From: Burkholderia sp. PAMC 26561
GTDB lineage: Bacteria; Pseudomonadota; Gammaproteobacteria; Burkholderiales; Burkholderiaceae
Length of the DNA stretch: 64,000 bases
Reading direction: 5' to 3'
Assembly: GCF_001557535.2 (NCBI RefSeq)
Contig: NZ_CP014306.1
Coordinates: 3,333,022 to 3,397,021, forward strand
Below the pieces are notes generated by a model that was not told the DNA's origin, made no database searches, and saw only the letters and a list, made by a program, of their open reading frames with translations. A program made the translations under genes and the position numbers. Below, piece by piece: positions 39,467-49,421 of the stretch (position 1 is its first letter; each line of letters starts with the position of its first letter).

Positions 39467-40183
39467 TCAGAACTCACGTTCGTCGATGATCCGCCGTACC
39501 CGCACGAGCACGATCGCGATTGCATAGCACCAGAGGGCAAGCGTCATGACGAGAATGCCCGCGAGCATGGACGCGTCCATGGACACGCCGCTGCCAAAGG
39601 AAAGCGACGCGCCCTGATGCAGCGTGTACCACCACTGCACCGAAAAATAGATCACCGGGATATTCACCACGCCCGCCAGTGCGAGCACGGCGCAGGCGCG
39701 ATCGGCGCGGCGGGTATCGTCGATGGCGCCATGCAGCGACATGAAGCCCAGGTAAAGAAACAGCAGGATCAGTTCGGACGTGAGCCTCGCGTCCCATACC
39801 CACCACGCACCCCACGTCGGGCGGCCCCAGAGCGCGCCCGTGACCAGTGCGAGCGCGGTGAAAAGCGCACCGGTCGGCGCGATGGCGCGGGCCATCATCG
39901 CGGAAAGACGTGCGTTGAGAACGAGGCCGAGCCCGGCGTAGGCGGCCATCACCACGTAGAGCAGCATCGACATCCATGCGGCAGGAACATGCACGAACAT
40001 GATGCGATATACATCGCCTTGCACGGCGTCGGTGGGCGCAACAAACAACGCGATCTGAATGCCGGGCATGACGAACAGGATGGACGCGATTGCGAAGCCG
40101 GGAATCATCCTTCCCGCCAGCCGATGAAACGGTCTCGGCGACGCGTAGCGCAACCAGCCAGCTTGAGCGAGTGTGGAGATCAT
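39467..40183 (-). CDS. ccmC: Heme exporter protein CcmC
   Basis: This 238-residue protein has six helices. Its WWD motif WGAWWVWDARLTSELILLFL is flanked by His-containing periplasmic loops (HVPAAWMSM, SLHGAIDD). It loads heme onto CcmE in the periplasm. The start at 40181-40183 (MISTLAQAGWLRYASPRPFH) gives the family length; upstream in-frame codons run into ccmB. The spacing after ccmB is 7 bp. Confidence 0.95.
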   Translation of the reverse strand: MISTLAQAGWLRYASPRPFHRLAGRMIPGFAIASILFVMPGIQIALFVAPTDAVQGDVYRIMFVHVPAAWMSMLLYVVMAAYAGLGLVLNARLSAMMARAIAPTGALFTALALVTGALWGRPTWGAWWVWDARLTSELILLFLYLGFMSLHGAIDDTRRADRACAVLALAGVVNIPVIYFSVQWWYTLHQGASLSFGSGVSMDASMLAGILVMTLALWCYAIAIVLVRVRRIIDEREF

Positions 40184-40190
40184 GTCAGGT

Positions 40191-40859
40191 TCATTCGGCG
40201 GAGATCCGCAAGGCTGCGGCGGTCGCGACAGGACACAACGCAAGGGCGGCGAGCAGGCCCGCGCCGAGCAGGGAAAAGTTCGCGGCCGACCATCCATCGG
40301 TACGCGATGAATCGGCGGCGTTCGCGCCAAAGATCAGCACCGGCGTTTCCAGCGGCAACACCAGGACGGCGAGCAGCATGCCGCCGCCGCGCACGCCGAG
40401 CGTAAGCGCCGCACCCACCGAACCGATGAGACTCAGCACCGGCGTACCGATCAACAACGCCAGCGTGAGCCGGCAGACCGCATTGAAGGAAAGACCGTAT
40501 TGAAGCGCCATGACGGGCGCCAGCAACACGAGCGCGAAGCCGCTCGTGAGCCAGTGCGCGCCGATCTTCGCCATGACCATCGCGAGCAATGATTGCGGCG
40601 AAAGCAGCATCTGGTCGAGAGCGCCATCGGCGAAATCAGGGCCGAACAAACGCGCGAGCGAGAGCATCGCGGCAAATAATGCCGTGACCCATAACACGCC
40701 CGGCGCGATTGTCTGGAGCAGCGCGGGATCGGCGCCGACAGCCAACGGAAAGAGGCTCGCTGCGATCACGAAGAACAGCAGGCAGCCAAGCGCCGAAGTC
40801 CGCCTGCGCCAGGTCAGCGCAAGCTCGCGTTGGACAATGCGCACGGTCAGTCTGAGCAT
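40191..40859 (-). CDS. ccmB: Heme ABC exporter permease CcmB
   Basis: This 222-residue protein has six helices and the family start MLRLTVRIVQRELALTWRRR. It has conserved FGPDFADGALDQMLLSPQSL and PLETPVLIFGA. With the ATPase CcmA and CcmC it forms the complex that releases heme-loaded CcmE. The start at 40857-40859 overlaps the 3' end of ccmA by 13 bp. Confidence 0.94.
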   Translation of the reverse strand: MLRLTVRIVQRELALTWRRRTSALGCLLFFVIAASLFPLAVGADPALLQTIAPGVLWVTALFAAMLSLARLFGPDFADGALDQMLLSPQSLLAMVMAKIGAHWLTSGFALVLLAPVMALQYGLSFNAVCRLTLALLIGTPVLSLIGSVGAALTLGVRGGGMLLAVLVLPLETPVLIFGANAADSSRTDGWSAANFSLLGAGLLAALALCPVATAAALRISAE

Positions 40860-41542
40860 CGGCCGCTCGGTTCGAAGTACAGATTGCGCGTGGCCGAGGG
40901 TGACGTGGTGATCAGCTTGTGCGTGGTCATCAGTACGATCCCGCCGCGCTCCAGATGGCCCTTGATCACGTCCTCGAGCACGCCGGACGACTCTTCGTCG
41001 AGCGCGGCGGCGGGTTCGTCGAGCAGCCACAGCGGCTTGTGTTCAAGCAGCAGGCGCGAGATCGCAAGCCGGCGCTTTTGCCCCTGCGACAGTCCCCGCA
41101 CAATGGCATCCCGATACCGGTCGAGTCCCACGCTCTTGAGCGCCGCCTCTTCGACCTCGACACGCTCTTCCGCGACATCGCCCAGCACCGAACTGAAGGC
41201 AAGGTTTTCGGCTGCGGTGAGTTCGTCGCTGACGCCGTTCAGATGCCCGAGATACGCGAGCGACTGGCGCCACGATTCGGGATGCGCATGCGCATCCCTG
41301 CCACGCCAGCGGATGGTGCCCGCGCTCGGCCGCAACAGACCGGCGAGCACGCGCAGCAAGGTGGTCTTGCCGCTGCCGTTGGGACCGTGGATCTGCAGCA
41401 CCTGGCCGGCGTCCACATCGAAAGCCACGTTGCTGAACAGCATTTCCCCGGCGCGGTCGAAGCCGAGTTTATCGACGGACAACACCGCATTGTTGCGACT
41501 GTCCGACCCGAAATCCTGCTTGATAAACAGATCTTGATTCAT
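40847..41542 (-). CDS. ccmA: Heme ABC exporter ATPase CcmA
   Basis: This 231-residue ABC ATPase has Walker A GPNGSGKTT, signature LSQGQKRRLAISRLL and Walker B LWLLDEPAAALDEESSG. The length and the short linker are typical of CcmA. The ATG at 41540-41542 is preferred; a GTG 15 bp upstream would add MRALS. It starts 11 bp after the napC stop, so the nap and ccm genes appear continuous. It uses ATP to free holo-CcmE from CcmCD. Confidence 0.94.
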   Translation of the reverse strand: MNQDLFIKQDFGSDSRNNAVLSVDKLGFDRAGEMLFSNVAFDVDAGQVLQIHGPNGSGKTTLLRVLAGLLRPSAGTIRWRGRDAHAHPESWRQSLAYLGHLNGVSDELTAAENLAFSSVLGDVAEERVEVEEAALKSVGLDRYRDAIVRGLSQGQKRRLAISRLLLEHKPLWLLDEPAAALDEESSGVLEDVIKGHLERGGIVLMTTHKLITTSPSATRNLYFEPSGRCSD

Positions 41543-41553
41543 CGATAGTGCCC

Positions 41554-42168
41554 TCACTTTGGACGCGCTTCGCGCAACTGTTGATCCCGCATTGCCTGCG
41601 TCATGTCCGGTAGTTCATGCGCAATGCCCTTGTGACAATCGATACACGTCTTCTCGCCCGTAGCCAGGAAGCGCTGATGCGCGTTCTGTGCCCGCGGACT
41701 CTGGCGCGTGAAGTCCATCGACTCGAAGGAATGACAGTTACGGCATTCCAGCGAATCATTGGCCTTGAACCGGCGCCATTCGTGCTCGGCGAGTTCCAGC
41801 CGCTTGTCCTGGAACTTTTCGCGCGTGTTGACCGAGCCGAACACTTTTGCCCAGACTTCCTTCGACGCCTGCATCTTTCTGGCAATCTTGTCCGTCCAGT
41901 TGTGCGGTACATGGCAGTCCGAACAGATCGCCCGCACGCCGCTGCGGTTGCTGTAATGGATCGTGCCTTTCAGCTCGGCGAATGTGTTGTCATGCATTTC
42001 GTGGCAACCCGTGCAAAACGCCTCGGTGCTCGTCATTTCGAGCGCCGTATTGAACGCACCCCAGAACACCACACCGGCAATGAACCCGCCGAGCGTGAGA
42101 AAGCCCAGGCTGTAGTACGTACTGGGCCGGTTGATCGTTTGCCAATATCGCCTGATCAGGCCGAACAT
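41554..42168 (-). CDS. napC: Tetraheme cytochrome NapC/NirT
   Basis: This 204-residue membrane-anchored c-type cytochrome has an N-terminal helix (about 18-40). Four CXXCH heme sites are present: CTGCH (52-56), CSDCH, CRNCH and CIDCH. NapC oxidises quinol at the periplasmic face and passes electrons to NapB-NapA. It lies 9 bp after napB and just ahead of ccmA, and its four hemes depend on that Ccm system. Confidence 0.96.
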   Translation of the reverse strand: MFGLIRRYWQTINRPSTYYSLGFLTLGGFIAGVVFWGAFNTALEMTSTEAFCTGCHEMHDNTFAELKGTIHYSNRSGVRAICSDCHVPHNWTDKIARKMQASKEVWAKVFGSVNTREKFQDKRLELAEHEWRRFKANDSLECRNCHSFESMDFTRQSPRAQNAHQRFLATGEKTCIDCHKGIAHELPDMTQAMRDQQLREARPK

Positions 42169-42177
42169 CGCGTGCTC

Positions 42178-42684
42178 CTACTTCTTGCCGGCCGGCTGCG
42201 GCGCGGCAGGCCCGGGCGCGACGCGCACATCTTCCACATCCGTGAACGTGTTGCCGACAAGCGGCTTCGCGTCGGCTTGCGTGACATGACACTGCGTGCA
42301 GAAGTAGCGCCTCGGCGAGAGACTTCCGAGCGTGGCATTGTCTCGGTTGACGTAATGCGATATGCCGATGGGCACCGCTCCGCTCTCGGCCGCGCGGCTA
42401 CGCGCATGGCACGCAAGGCAGCGGTTGGCGTCCTTGTCGAGTTGATAGCCGTCGATCTTGTGCGGGATCGTCGGCGGCTGCTGTGCATAGGCGCGGCCAC
42501 GGATGACATCCTTATTTTCTGTTGGGGCAATCAACGGCGGTTTCGCCTCTTCATCGACAGGCGTCGTGCCGCGCATGGCGTCGTGAAACGGTTCGGCGGG
42601 AATCACCGGTTGCGCCGGCGCCGCCTGCGAAAACACAAAAAGACTCACGGCAATGAATACGTCAATCACGGTCAGCGATCGCAT
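42178..42684 (-). CDS. napB: Diheme cytochrome NapB
   Basis: This 168-residue periplasmic electron-transfer subunit of nitrate reductase has a signal peptide (about residues 1-25, ending AAPAQP). Its two heme sites are CLACH and CTQCH. Distal His ligands are likely in PTIPHKIDGY and ISHYVNRDN. The start at 42682-42684 (MRSLTVIDVFIAVSLFVF) is chosen for the signal peptide; the frame runs farther upstream into napA. It begins 10 bp after the napA stop. Confidence 0.94.
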   Translation of the reverse strand: MRSLTVIDVFIAVSLFVFSQAAPAQPVIPAEPFHDAMRGTTPVDEEAKPPLIAPTENKDVIRGRAYAQQPPTIPHKIDGYQLDKDANRCLACHARSRAAESGAVPIGISHYVNRDNATLGSLSPRRYFCTQCHVTQADAKPLVGNTFTDVEDVRVAPGPAAPQPAGKK

Positions 42685-42694
42685 GACTGCCTCC

Positions 42695-45199
42695 TCAGAC
42701 CTTGACGATCTTGACTGCGCACTTCTTGTAGTCAGTCTGAAGCGATATCGGATCAGTTGCGTCCAGCGTAAGTTTGTTGACCAGTTGGCTTGCATCGAAC
42801 CAGGGGATGAACACGAGTCCGCGAGGCGGCTTGTCGCGCCCGCGCGTCTCGATACGCGTACGGACAAAACCGCGTCGCGACATCACCTTCACTTCCACGC
42901 CGCGGCGCAGGCCGAGCGCTTTTGCATCGTCCGGATGCATGAAACACACGGCGTTCGGAAACGCCCGATACAGCTCCGGCACGCGCCGCGTCATGGACCC
43001 CGAATGCCAGTGTTCGAGCACACGCCCCGTTGCCAGCCAGAACGGGAACTCCTTGTCCGGCGCCTCGGGCGGTGGTTCATAGGGCAATGCATAAATCACC
43101 GCGCGGCCGTCTTTGTTGCCATAGAACTGATAGCCGGTTCCCGCCTTGACGTACGGGTCCGATCCTTCCTTGTAGCGCCAGCGGGTTTCGTGGCCGTTCA
43201 CCACGGGCCAGCGAATTCCACGCGCTTCATGATATGCATCGAAGGGTGCGAGGTCGTGGCCATGCCCCCGGCCGAAACTCGCGTATTCCTCGAAGAGGCC
43301 CTTCTGCAGATAGAAGCCGAACGCCTTTGCTTCACTGTTTTCGTAATGCGCGCTCGTTTCCTTCAGCGAATATTTGTCGACTTGTCCGTTTCGGAAAAGC
43401 ACGTCGTAAAGCGTTTTGCCTTTCAGTTCGGGCTTCGTTGCAATCAGCTCGGCCGGCCAGACTTCCTCGACCTTGAAGTGCTTCGAGAACTCAACCAGTT
43501 GCCACAGGTCCGAACGGGCGCCGGTGGGTGCATCGACGAGTTGATGCCAGAACTGCGTGCGGCGCTCGGCGTTGCCATAGGCGCCTTCCTTCTCGACCCA
43601 CATCGCCGCAGGTAGGATAAGGTCGGCCGAAACCGCTGTTGCGGTCGGATAAACATCGGATACCACGATGAAGTTGTCCGGATTCCGATATCCCGGAAGC
43701 GTCTCTTCGTTCAGGTTTGCGCCCGCCTGGACATTGTTGTTGCACATGACCCAGTACGCGTTCAGCTTGCCGTCCTTCAACATGCGGTTCTGCAGCACCG
43801 CGTGGTAACCGGGCTTGGGCTGGATCGTGCCGGCCGGCAGCTTCCAGATTTGCTCCGCGTGCTCCCGGTGCTCCGGATTCGTGACCACCATGTCCGCCGG
43901 CAGCCGATGCGAAAACGTCCCGACCTCGCGCGCCGTTCCGCACGCCGACGGCTGCCCCGTCAACGAGAACGGACTGTTGCCGGGCGTCGAGATCTTGCCT
44001 GTCAAGAGATGCAGGTTGTAGATCATGTTGTTCGCCCAAGTGCCGCGCGTATGCTGGTTGAAGCCCATGGTCCAGAACGACATCACCTTGATGTTCGGGT
44101 CGGCATAAAGCTCGGCGAGCTGGTCGAGTTTCACCTTCGTTACCCCCGACAGCTTCGTCATGTAATCCGCGTCGTACTTGGATACAAAACGCGCGAAGGT
44201 ATCGAAGTCGATCGGCTTCGAGCCGTTCGGATCGCCCGCATTTTTAGCGGCCTTCTGCAGCGGATGTTCGGGACGCAGCCCATAGCCAATGTCCGCGTTG
44301 CCTTCCTTGAACGTGACGTGTTTCGCGACGAAATCCTTGTGCACGCGATTCGTCTTGATGATCACGTTCGCGATGTAATTCAGGATCGCGAGATCGGATT
44401 GCGGCGTGAAGATCACGCGGTAATCGGCCAGGTCGAAACTGCGATGCTCGAACGTGGAGAGCACCGCGACCTTCGTCTTCGGCGCACTCATCCTGCGGTC
44501 TGTCACGCGCGTCCAGAGGATCGGATGCATCTCCGACATATTCGATCCCCACAGCACGAAGGCATCGGCTTGTTCGATATCGTCGTAACAGCCCATTGGC
44601 TCGTCCATGCCGAACGTGCGCATGAAACCCGTCACGGCCGACGCCATGCAATGCCGCGCGTTCGGATCCAGGTTGTTCGTACGGAACCCCGCCTTCATGA
44701 GTTTCAACGCTGCATAGCCTTCGAAAACCGTCCATTGTCCCGAGCCGAACATGCCGACGGCTGTCGGACCTTTCTCCTTCAACACACGTTTGAACTGCTC
44801 GGCCATCGTGGCGAATGCGCGGTCCCACGAAACCGGCGCGAATTCGCCGTCCTTCGCGTATTTGCCGTCCTTCATCCGCAACAGGGGCGTGGTCAGCCGG
44901 TCCTCGCCGTACATGATCTTCGAGAGGAAATAGCCCTTCACGCAATTCAGCCCGCGATTCACTTCCGCCTGCGGATCACCCTGCGTCGCGACCACCTTGC
45001 CGCCTTTCACACCCACGCTCACGCCGCAGCCCGTTCCGCAGAAACGGCACGGCGCTTTCGACCATTTCACTTCGGTGTCGGCAACGGCGCCCGCCATCCG
45101 GTCCACACCCGAGGCGAACGCGGGGAGCGCCATCCCCGCAGCGGATGCCGCCGTGGCCGCAGCCGTCTGTTTAATAAAGCTTCGACGCGTCAGGCTCAT
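42695..45199 (-). CDS. napA: Periplasmic nitrate reductase catalytic subunit NapA
   Basis: This is an 834-residue molybdoenzyme. A twin-arginine signal is clear (Arg5-Arg6 in [20 protein letters not shown]). The [4Fe-4S] ligands are Cys51, Cys54, Cys58 and Cys86 (CRFCGTGCG, then GLNCVKG). The Mo-coordinating Cys is expected in [10 protein letters not shown]. It binds bis-MGD and reduces nitrate to nitrite in the periplasm, dissipating excess reductant or feeding respiration. The start at 45197-45199 gives the Tat signal; the longer open frame is not needed. It overlaps napD by 29 bp. Confidence 0.97.
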   Translation of the reverse strand: MSLTRRSFIKQTAAATAASAAGMALPAFASGVDRMAGAVADTEVKWSKAPCRFCGTGCGVSVGVKGGKVVATQGDPQAEVNRGLNCVKGYFLSKIMYGEDRLTTPLLRMKDGKYAKDGEFAPVSWDRAFATMAEQFKRVLKEKGPTAVGMFGSGQWTVFEGYAALKLMKAGFRTNNLDPNARHCMASAVTGFMRTFGMDEPMGCYDDIEQADAFVLWGSNMSEMHPILWTRVTDRRMSAPKTKVAVLSTFEHRSFDLADYRVIFTPQSDLAILNYIANVIIKTNRVHKDFVAKHVTFKEGNADIGYGLRPEHPLQKAAKNAGDPNGSKPIDFDTFARFVSKYDADYMTKLSGVTKVKLDQLAELYADPNIKVMSFWTMGFNQHTRGTWANNMIYNLHLLTGKISTPGNSPFSLTGQPSACGTAREVGTFSHRLPADMVVTNPEHREHAEQIWKLPAGTIQPKPGYHAVLQNRMLKDGKLNAYWVMCNNNVQAGANLNEETLPGYRNPDNFIVVSDVYPTATAVSADLILPAAMWVEKEGAYGNAERRTQFWHQLVDAPTGARSDLWQLVEFSKHFKVEEVWPAELIATKPELKGKTLYDVLFRNGQVDKYSLKETSAHYENSEAKAFGFYLQKGLFEEYASFGRGHGHDLAPFDAYHEARGIRWPVVNGHETRWRYKEGSDPYVKAGTGYQFYGNKDGRAVIYALPYEPPPEAPDKEFPFWLATGRVLEHWHSGSMTRRVPELYRAFPNAVCFMHPDDAKALGLRRGVEVKVMSRRGFVRTRIETRGRDKPPRGLVFIPWFDASQLVNKLTLDATDPISLQTDYKKCAVKIVKV

Positions 45200-45506
45200 T
45201 CCGGATCTCCTCATCGAGCGCGGCCACGTGTTCGTGATGCTGATATACGAGCGATGCCGAATACACGCCCTGCATTGCATGAATGGCGTCTATCTGGTCA
45301 GCGAGAACACCCGACCGGTCCGCTTCAAGCGTCACTACCATTTTTCCTTCCGGACTGATTGCGTGAATCTCGGAACCGGGAAACATTGAAATAGCCTGCT
45401 TGATTTTTTCGAGATCCAACTTACTTGCATGAACGACGATTCCCGCAATATGCGATTCGGGAATTAAAGCCATTTCAAGGAACGCGTTTTTCAGGCGTGC
45501 AGACAT
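45171..45506 (-). CDS. napD: NapA-specific Tat chaperone NapD
   Basis: This 111-residue small ferredoxin-fold chaperone has the family blocks [35 protein letters not shown] and [13 protein letters not shown]. NapD binds the twin-arginine signal of NapA in the cytosol and delays export until cofactors are inserted. Its 3' end overlaps the napA start by 29 bp, implying coupled translation of chaperone and client. Confidence 0.94.
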   Translation of the reverse strand: MSARLKNAFLEMALIPESHIAGIVVHASKLDLEKIKQAISMFPGSEIHAISPEGKMVVTLEADRSGVLADQIDAIHAMQGVYSASLVYQHHEHVAALDEEIRNEPDASKLY

Positions 45507-45557
45507 AACCCGACTCCTGTCGTTGTGTAACGTTAAACGGTTTAATTTACAAATAAG

Positions 45558-45716
45558 TCAATGAGGCGGACCACCGATCGCCATTTGATAAAACCAGACC
45601 ACAAAACCATACGCAGCAACGAACATGATCGTCAGAACCGGAACCATCACGACGGTCAGGAACAGGAAGCTGCGCAGCTCTTCCGTCTTTTGAAGGGACG
45701 TTTCGGTTTTGGTCAT
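45558..45716 (-). CDS. napE: NapE, small membrane protein of the nap operon
   Basis: This 52-residue protein starts MTKTETSLQKTEELRSFLFL and is followed by one long hydrophobic segment (about residues 16-44, LTVVMVPVLTIMFVAAYGFV) and a short Pro/His end. It matches NapE in length, pattern (TEELRSFLFL) and position as first gene before napD. Its exact role is unknown. The 51-bp gap to napD contains the palindrome TAACGTTA (45528-45535). Confidence 0.88.
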   Translation of the reverse strand: MTKTETSLQKTEELRSFLFLTVVMVPVLTIMFVAAYGFVVWFYQMAIGGPPH

Positions 45717-45803
45717 GATTATGCCGACGTTAAAAACACGCGCAATTGAAGCCGTGTTATTGAGATGCCGTTGTGAGATTGATTGTTGGCGCAGGAGAGA
45801 AAA

Positions 45804-45844
45804 GCGTCAAGCGGTTTATTATTTTGGTAACCGCGGCGTCAAGC
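45804..45844. promoter_or_regulatory. Direct repeat in the nap promoter region
   Basis: GCGTCAAGC occurs at 45804-45812 and again at 45836-45844, exactly 32 bp apart (about three helical turns). It lies about 90-130 bp upstream of napE. No classical FNR or NarL site is obvious. This may be a regulator site, but no protein can be named. Confidence 0.3.
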
Positions 45845-45978
45845 CGATCATTTCAGCGTTTTTATTTTAATAACAATGCGAGGAACAAGATTGTTTATTA
45901 TCTCGCGATCGCTTATTAATCAGGGCATCGAATACGAAAAGAGGCGGCATAGGAGCCGCCTCGGGGAACCTGAAAACA

Positions 45979-46683
45979 TCAACCCCGCTTCGGAATGTTC
46001 AAGCCTCTGTCGACTGCAGGCCGCGCCACGAACGCAGCCAGCACACGTTTCACGTTCGGGAAGTTATCGATGCCCACCAGATCTCCCGCCTCATAAAAAC
46101 CGATCAGGTTGCGAATCCACGGAAAACTCGCAATGTCCGCGATCGTGTATTCGTCGCCCATGATCCATTTCCGGCCGGCGAGCCGCTGTTCGACCACACC
46201 CAGGAGACGCTTCGATTCCGCCACGTACCGGTCGCGCGGACGCTTGTCCTCGTAATCCTTGCCCGCAAACTTGTTGAAGAAACCAAGCTGGCCGAACATC
46301 GGGCCGATTCCGCCCATCTGGAACATCACCCACTGGATCGTCTCGTAACGGCCGGCCGCGTCCTGCGGGATGAACTGGCCGGTTTTATCGGCGAGATAAA
46401 GCAGGATCGCGCCCGATTCGAACAGCCCGAGCGGTTTGCCGTCCGGTCCGTCCGGATCGATGATCGCCGGGATCTTGTTGTTCGGATTCAGCGATAAAAA
46501 CGCCGGCGACGTCTGGTCATTCGTCTCGAAGCTCACCAGATGCGGCTCGTACGGCAGGCCGGTCTCCTCCAGCATGATAGAGACCTTGACGCCGTTGGGC
46601 GTCGGCAGCGAATAAAGCTGCAGCCGCTCGGGATGCTGCGCCGGCCATTTTGCCGTGATGGGGAACGCGGACAACTCGGTCAT
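45979..46683 (-). CDS. Glutathione S-transferase family protein (YghU/Nu-class like)
   Basis: This 234-residue protein has an N-terminal thioredoxin-like GST domain (LYSLPTPNGVKVSIMLEETG, then NKIPAIIDPDG and LFESGAILLYLAD). An all-helical C-terminal domain follows (FQMGGIGPMFGQLGFFNKFA, then EYTIADIASFPW). The pattern fits the YghU/YfcG class, which often act as disulfide-bond reductases. It starts at 46681-46683 with GAGGATT upstream on the minus strand. It is a single-gene unit divergent from malate synthase G. Confidence 0.9.
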   Translation of the reverse strand: MTELSAFPITAKWPAQHPERLQLYSLPTPNGVKVSIMLEETGLPYEPHLVSFETNDQTSPAFLSLNPNNKIPAIIDPDGPDGKPLGLFESGAILLYLADKTGQFIPQDAAGRYETIQWVMFQMGGIGPMFGQLGFFNKFAGKDYEDKRPRDRYVAESKRLLGVVEQRLAGRKWIMGDEYTIADIASFPWIRNLIGFYEAGDLVGIDNFPNVKRVLAAFVARPAVDRGLNIPKRG

Positions 46684-46946
46684 GGAATCCTCTGAACGAT
46701 AAACATTGAACAGCGGCAATGATGCGCCGCCTGCATGGATTGATCGGTCAATTACAGCGTACAGGACGACAAATATAGTCATTCCGGCTTTGCTTGTCTT
46801 CGCGCGCCGGAGGTCGGCGAACTCGTAGAGGCGATCCTCCACGCCCTTTACAACGTCACCAACCGGTCGATTGGGCCAAGAAGCGTTAACATGATGGCAA
46901 TTACAATGCTGCATCGCGACGAATACAAACAGAGCTGGAGATACTC

Positions 46947-49124
46947 ATGAGTCAAATGATTAAGCGAAACGGTTTGAAGGTGGCGGACGTGCTCGCCAGG
47001 TACGTCGATGACGAGGCGCTGTCGGGCGTCGGCATCGAAAGTGAAGCGTTCTGGAAAGGTTTCGATGCCCTCGTCCACGACCTCGCGCCGAAAAACCGTG
47101 CGCTGCTCGCCGAGCGCGACCGGCTGCAGGCGGAACTCGACACATGGCACAAGGCGAATCCCGGCCCGGTGCGTGATCTCAAGGCGTACCGCGGATTCCT
47201 GGAGAGCGTCGGGTACATTGTCCCGTCGAGCACGGCCGTGAAAGCGACGACCCAGAACGTCGATACGGAAATCGCGACGCAGGCCGGCCCGCAACTCGTC
47301 GTGCCTCTTTCGAATCAACGTTACGCGCTCAACGCCGCAAATGCGCGCTGGGGCAGTCTGTATGACGCGCTCTACGGCACCGACGCGATCCCCGACACCG
47401 ACGGCGCCGAGCGCACCAGGCAGTTCAACCCGGCTCGCGGCGCGAAGGTCATCGCGCGCGCCCGTGCTTTCCTCGACGAAGCCGCGCCGCTCGCGAACGG
47501 TTCGCATGCCGATGCAACCGCGTATCGCGTGGAAGGCGGCAAGCTCGCCGTCACGCTGAAAAACGGATCGTCGGCGTTGCAATCGCCGGAGCAGTTCATC
47601 GGCTTCCAGGGCGATGCAAACGCGCCGTCGGCCATCCTCCTCAAGCATCACGGCCTGCACTTCGAGATCCAGATCGACGCCGCGGATTCCATCGGCAAGA
47701 CGGATTCCGCGCACGTGAAAGACGTGCTGATGGAAGCGGCAGTTTCGACGATCATCGACTGCGAAGACTCGGTCGCCGCCGTCGATGCCGCCGACAAAGT
47801 CCAGCTCTACCGCAACTGGACTGGCCTCATGAAGGGCGATCTGGCCGAAGACGTGACGAAGAACGGAAAGACGTTCACGCGCCGCCTGAACGCCGATCGC
47901 GAATACACCGCGCCCGATGGCTCGACGGTCAAGCTGCATGGCCGCTCGCTGCTCTTCATTCGCAACGTCGGGCATCTGATGACGAACCCGGCCGTGGTCG
48001 ATCGCGATGGGCATGAGATTCCGGAAGGCATTCTTGATGCCGTGATGACATCGCTCGGCGCCGTGCACGACCTGAAAAACAAGCTTAATTCGCGCACGGG
48101 CTCGATTTACATCGTCAAGCCGAAGATGCACGGCCCGGCCGAAGTTGCTTTCTCCGATGAGCTGTTTGGCCGCGTCGAAGACCTGCTTGGTTTGCCGCGA
48201 AACACCATCAAGATGGGCATCATGGACGAGGAGCGCCGCACGAGCGTCAATTTGCAGGCGTGCATTGCGGCGGCATCGGCGCGGGTCGCGTTCATCAACA
48301 CGGGTTTCCTCGATCGCACCGGCGACGAAATGCACACCGCCATGGAAGCCGGTCCCATGATGCGAAAAGGCGACATGAAATCGTCGGCCTGGATCACGGC
48401 TTACGAGCGCAATAACGTGCTCGCGGGGCTGAGTTCGGGACTGCGCGGGCGTGCGCAAATCGGCAAGGGCATGTGGGCGATGCCCGACCTGATGCATGCG
48501 ATGCTCGAGCAGAAGATCGCTCATCCGAAGGCCGGCGCGAACACCGCATGGGTGCCCTCGCCAACGGCGGCTACGCTTCATGCGCTGCATTACCATCAGG
48601 TCGATGTTCAGGCCGTGCAGCAGGCGCTCGAGAAGACAGGATACGACAGCGCGCGTGACGCGTTGCTCGATGGCTTGCTGACCATTCCTGTCGTTGAAAA
48701 GGCCGAGTGGTCCGATGCAGAGATTCGCCAGGAGATCGAGAACAACGCCCAGGGGATTCTGGGTTACGTAGTGCGTTGGGTCGACCAGGGTGTGGGATGT
48801 TCGAAGGTGCCGGATATTCACGATATCGGCTTGATGGAGGATCGCGCGACGTTGCGCATCTCGAGCCAGCACATTGCGAACTGGCTGTATCACGGGGTCG
48901 TGTCGGAGGCGTTGGTGAACGAAACGTTCGAGCGCATGGCGAAAGTGGTCGATGCGCAGAACGACGGCGATCCGTACTACCAGCCGATGGCCGGGCACTT
49001 CGAGACCTCGCTGGCGTTCAAGGCGGCAAAGGCACTGGTGTTTGAAGGGCGCGCCCAGCCGAGCGGGTACACGGAACCGTTGCTGCATAAGTTCCGGCTG
49101 GAAGTGAAGGGGTTGCGGGGGTAA
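46947..49124 (+). CDS. glcB: Malate synthase G
   Basis: This large monomeric malate synthase of 725 residues condenses glyoxylate with acetyl-CoA to give malate and CoA, using Mg2+. Clear blocks are [20 protein letters not shown] (acidic metal-site region), [18 protein letters not shown], and [15 protein letters not shown]. The tail region [20 protein letters not shown] contains the conserved catalytic Asp area. GGAGATACTC precedes the ATG. It supports growth on acetate, glycolate or other C2 sources. A toxin-antitoxin pair follows after 63 bp. Confidence 0.96.
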   Translation: MSQMIKRNGLKVADVLARYVDDEALSGVGIESEAFWKGFDALVHDLAPKNRALLAERDRLQAELDTWHKANPGPVRDLKAYRGFLESVGYIVPSSTAVKATTQNVDTEIATQAGPQLVVPLSNQRYALNAANARWGSLYDALYGTDAIPDTDGAERTRQFNPARGAKVIARARAFLDEAAPLANGSHADATAYRVEGGKLAVTLKNGSSALQSPEQFIGFQGDANAPSAILLKHHGLHFEIQIDAADSIGKTDSAHVKDVLMEAAVSTIIDCEDSVAAVDAADKVQLYRNWTGLMKGDLAEDVTKNGKTFTRRLNADREYTAPDGSTVKLHGRSLLFIRNVGHLMTNPAVVDRDGHEIPEGILDAVMTSLGAVHDLKNKLNSRTGSIYIVKPKMHGPAEVAFSDELFGRVEDLLGLPRNTIKMGIMDEERRTSVNLQACIAAASARVAFINTGFLDRTGDEMHTAMEAGPMMRKGDMKSSAWITAYERNNVLAGLSSGLRGRAQIGKGMWAMPDLMHAMLEQKIAHPKAGANTAWVPSPTAATLHALHYHQVDVQAVQQALEKTGYDSARDALLDGLLTIPVVEKAEWSDAEIRQEIENNAQGILGYVVRWVDQGVGCSKVPDIHDIGLMEDRATLRISSQHIANWLYHGVVSEALVNETFERMAKVVDAQNDGDPYYQPMAGHFETSLAFKAAKALVFEGRAQPSGYTEPLLHKFRLEVKGLRG

Positions 49125-49147
49125 AAATATTTACCTGACTACCCTGG

Positions 49148-49176
49148 TGGATATACAATTATGTAAAGTATATCCA
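49148..49176. promoter_or_regulatory. Operator-like inverted repeat for the toxin-antitoxin pair
   Basis: TGGATATAC (49148-49156) and GTATATCCA (49168-49176) are perfect 9-bp arms with an 11-bp spacer. They end 11 nt before the antitoxin ATG. Toxin-antitoxin operons are usually autoregulated through such sites, and the AbrB-type antitoxin is the likely binder. Confidence 0.65.
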
Positions 49177-49187
49177 TCGAGGTAATC

Positions 49188-49421
49188 ATGCAAGTATCGA
49201 AGTGGGGAAACAGCCTGGCAATCCGGTTGCCCGCCGCTGTTGTCGAGGCTCTTGAGCTTCATGAAGGCGACGATGTCGACGTTGTCGTTGCAGGCGCGCG
49301 CGAATTTCAGATCAAGAAGAAGCCGACCAGCCGCGAGTTGCTTGAACGACTACGACAGTATCGGGGGCGATTGCCTGCTGACTTCACTTTCAGCCGCGAC
49401 GACGCCAATCGCAATGACTAA
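49188..49421 (+). CDS. AbrB/MazE-type antitoxin
   Basis: This 77-residue protein has an N-terminal SpoVT/AbrB swapped-hairpin domain (MQVSKWGNSLAIRLPAAVVE, then LHEGDDVDVV). A C-terminal toxin-binding tail follows (about 45-77, including SRELLERLRQYRGRLP). The domain binds DNA and the tail should neutralise the PIN toxin encoded next. GAGGTAATC precedes the ATG. The stop overlaps the toxin start by 8 bp. Confidence 0.88.
   Translation: MQVSKWGNSLAIRLPAAVVEALELHEGDDVDVVVAGAREFQIKKKPTSRELLERLRQYRGRLPADFTFSRDDANRND

Noticed and set aside
38663..40405. A 580-codon plus-strand frame across ccmC to ccmF
   Set aside because: It spans several well-supported genes in opposite orientation and is explained by high GC content.
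43802..45358. A 518-codon plus-strand frame opposite napA
   Set aside because: Antisense to the catalytic nitrate reductase gene; no independent ribosome binding site or family resemblance.
46848..49088. A 746-codon open frame on the minus strand opposite malate synthase G
   Set aside because: It is exactly antisense to a well-recognised gene. Its product is rich in Arg, His and Val in the way expected from GC-rich third positions, and no family pattern is visible.
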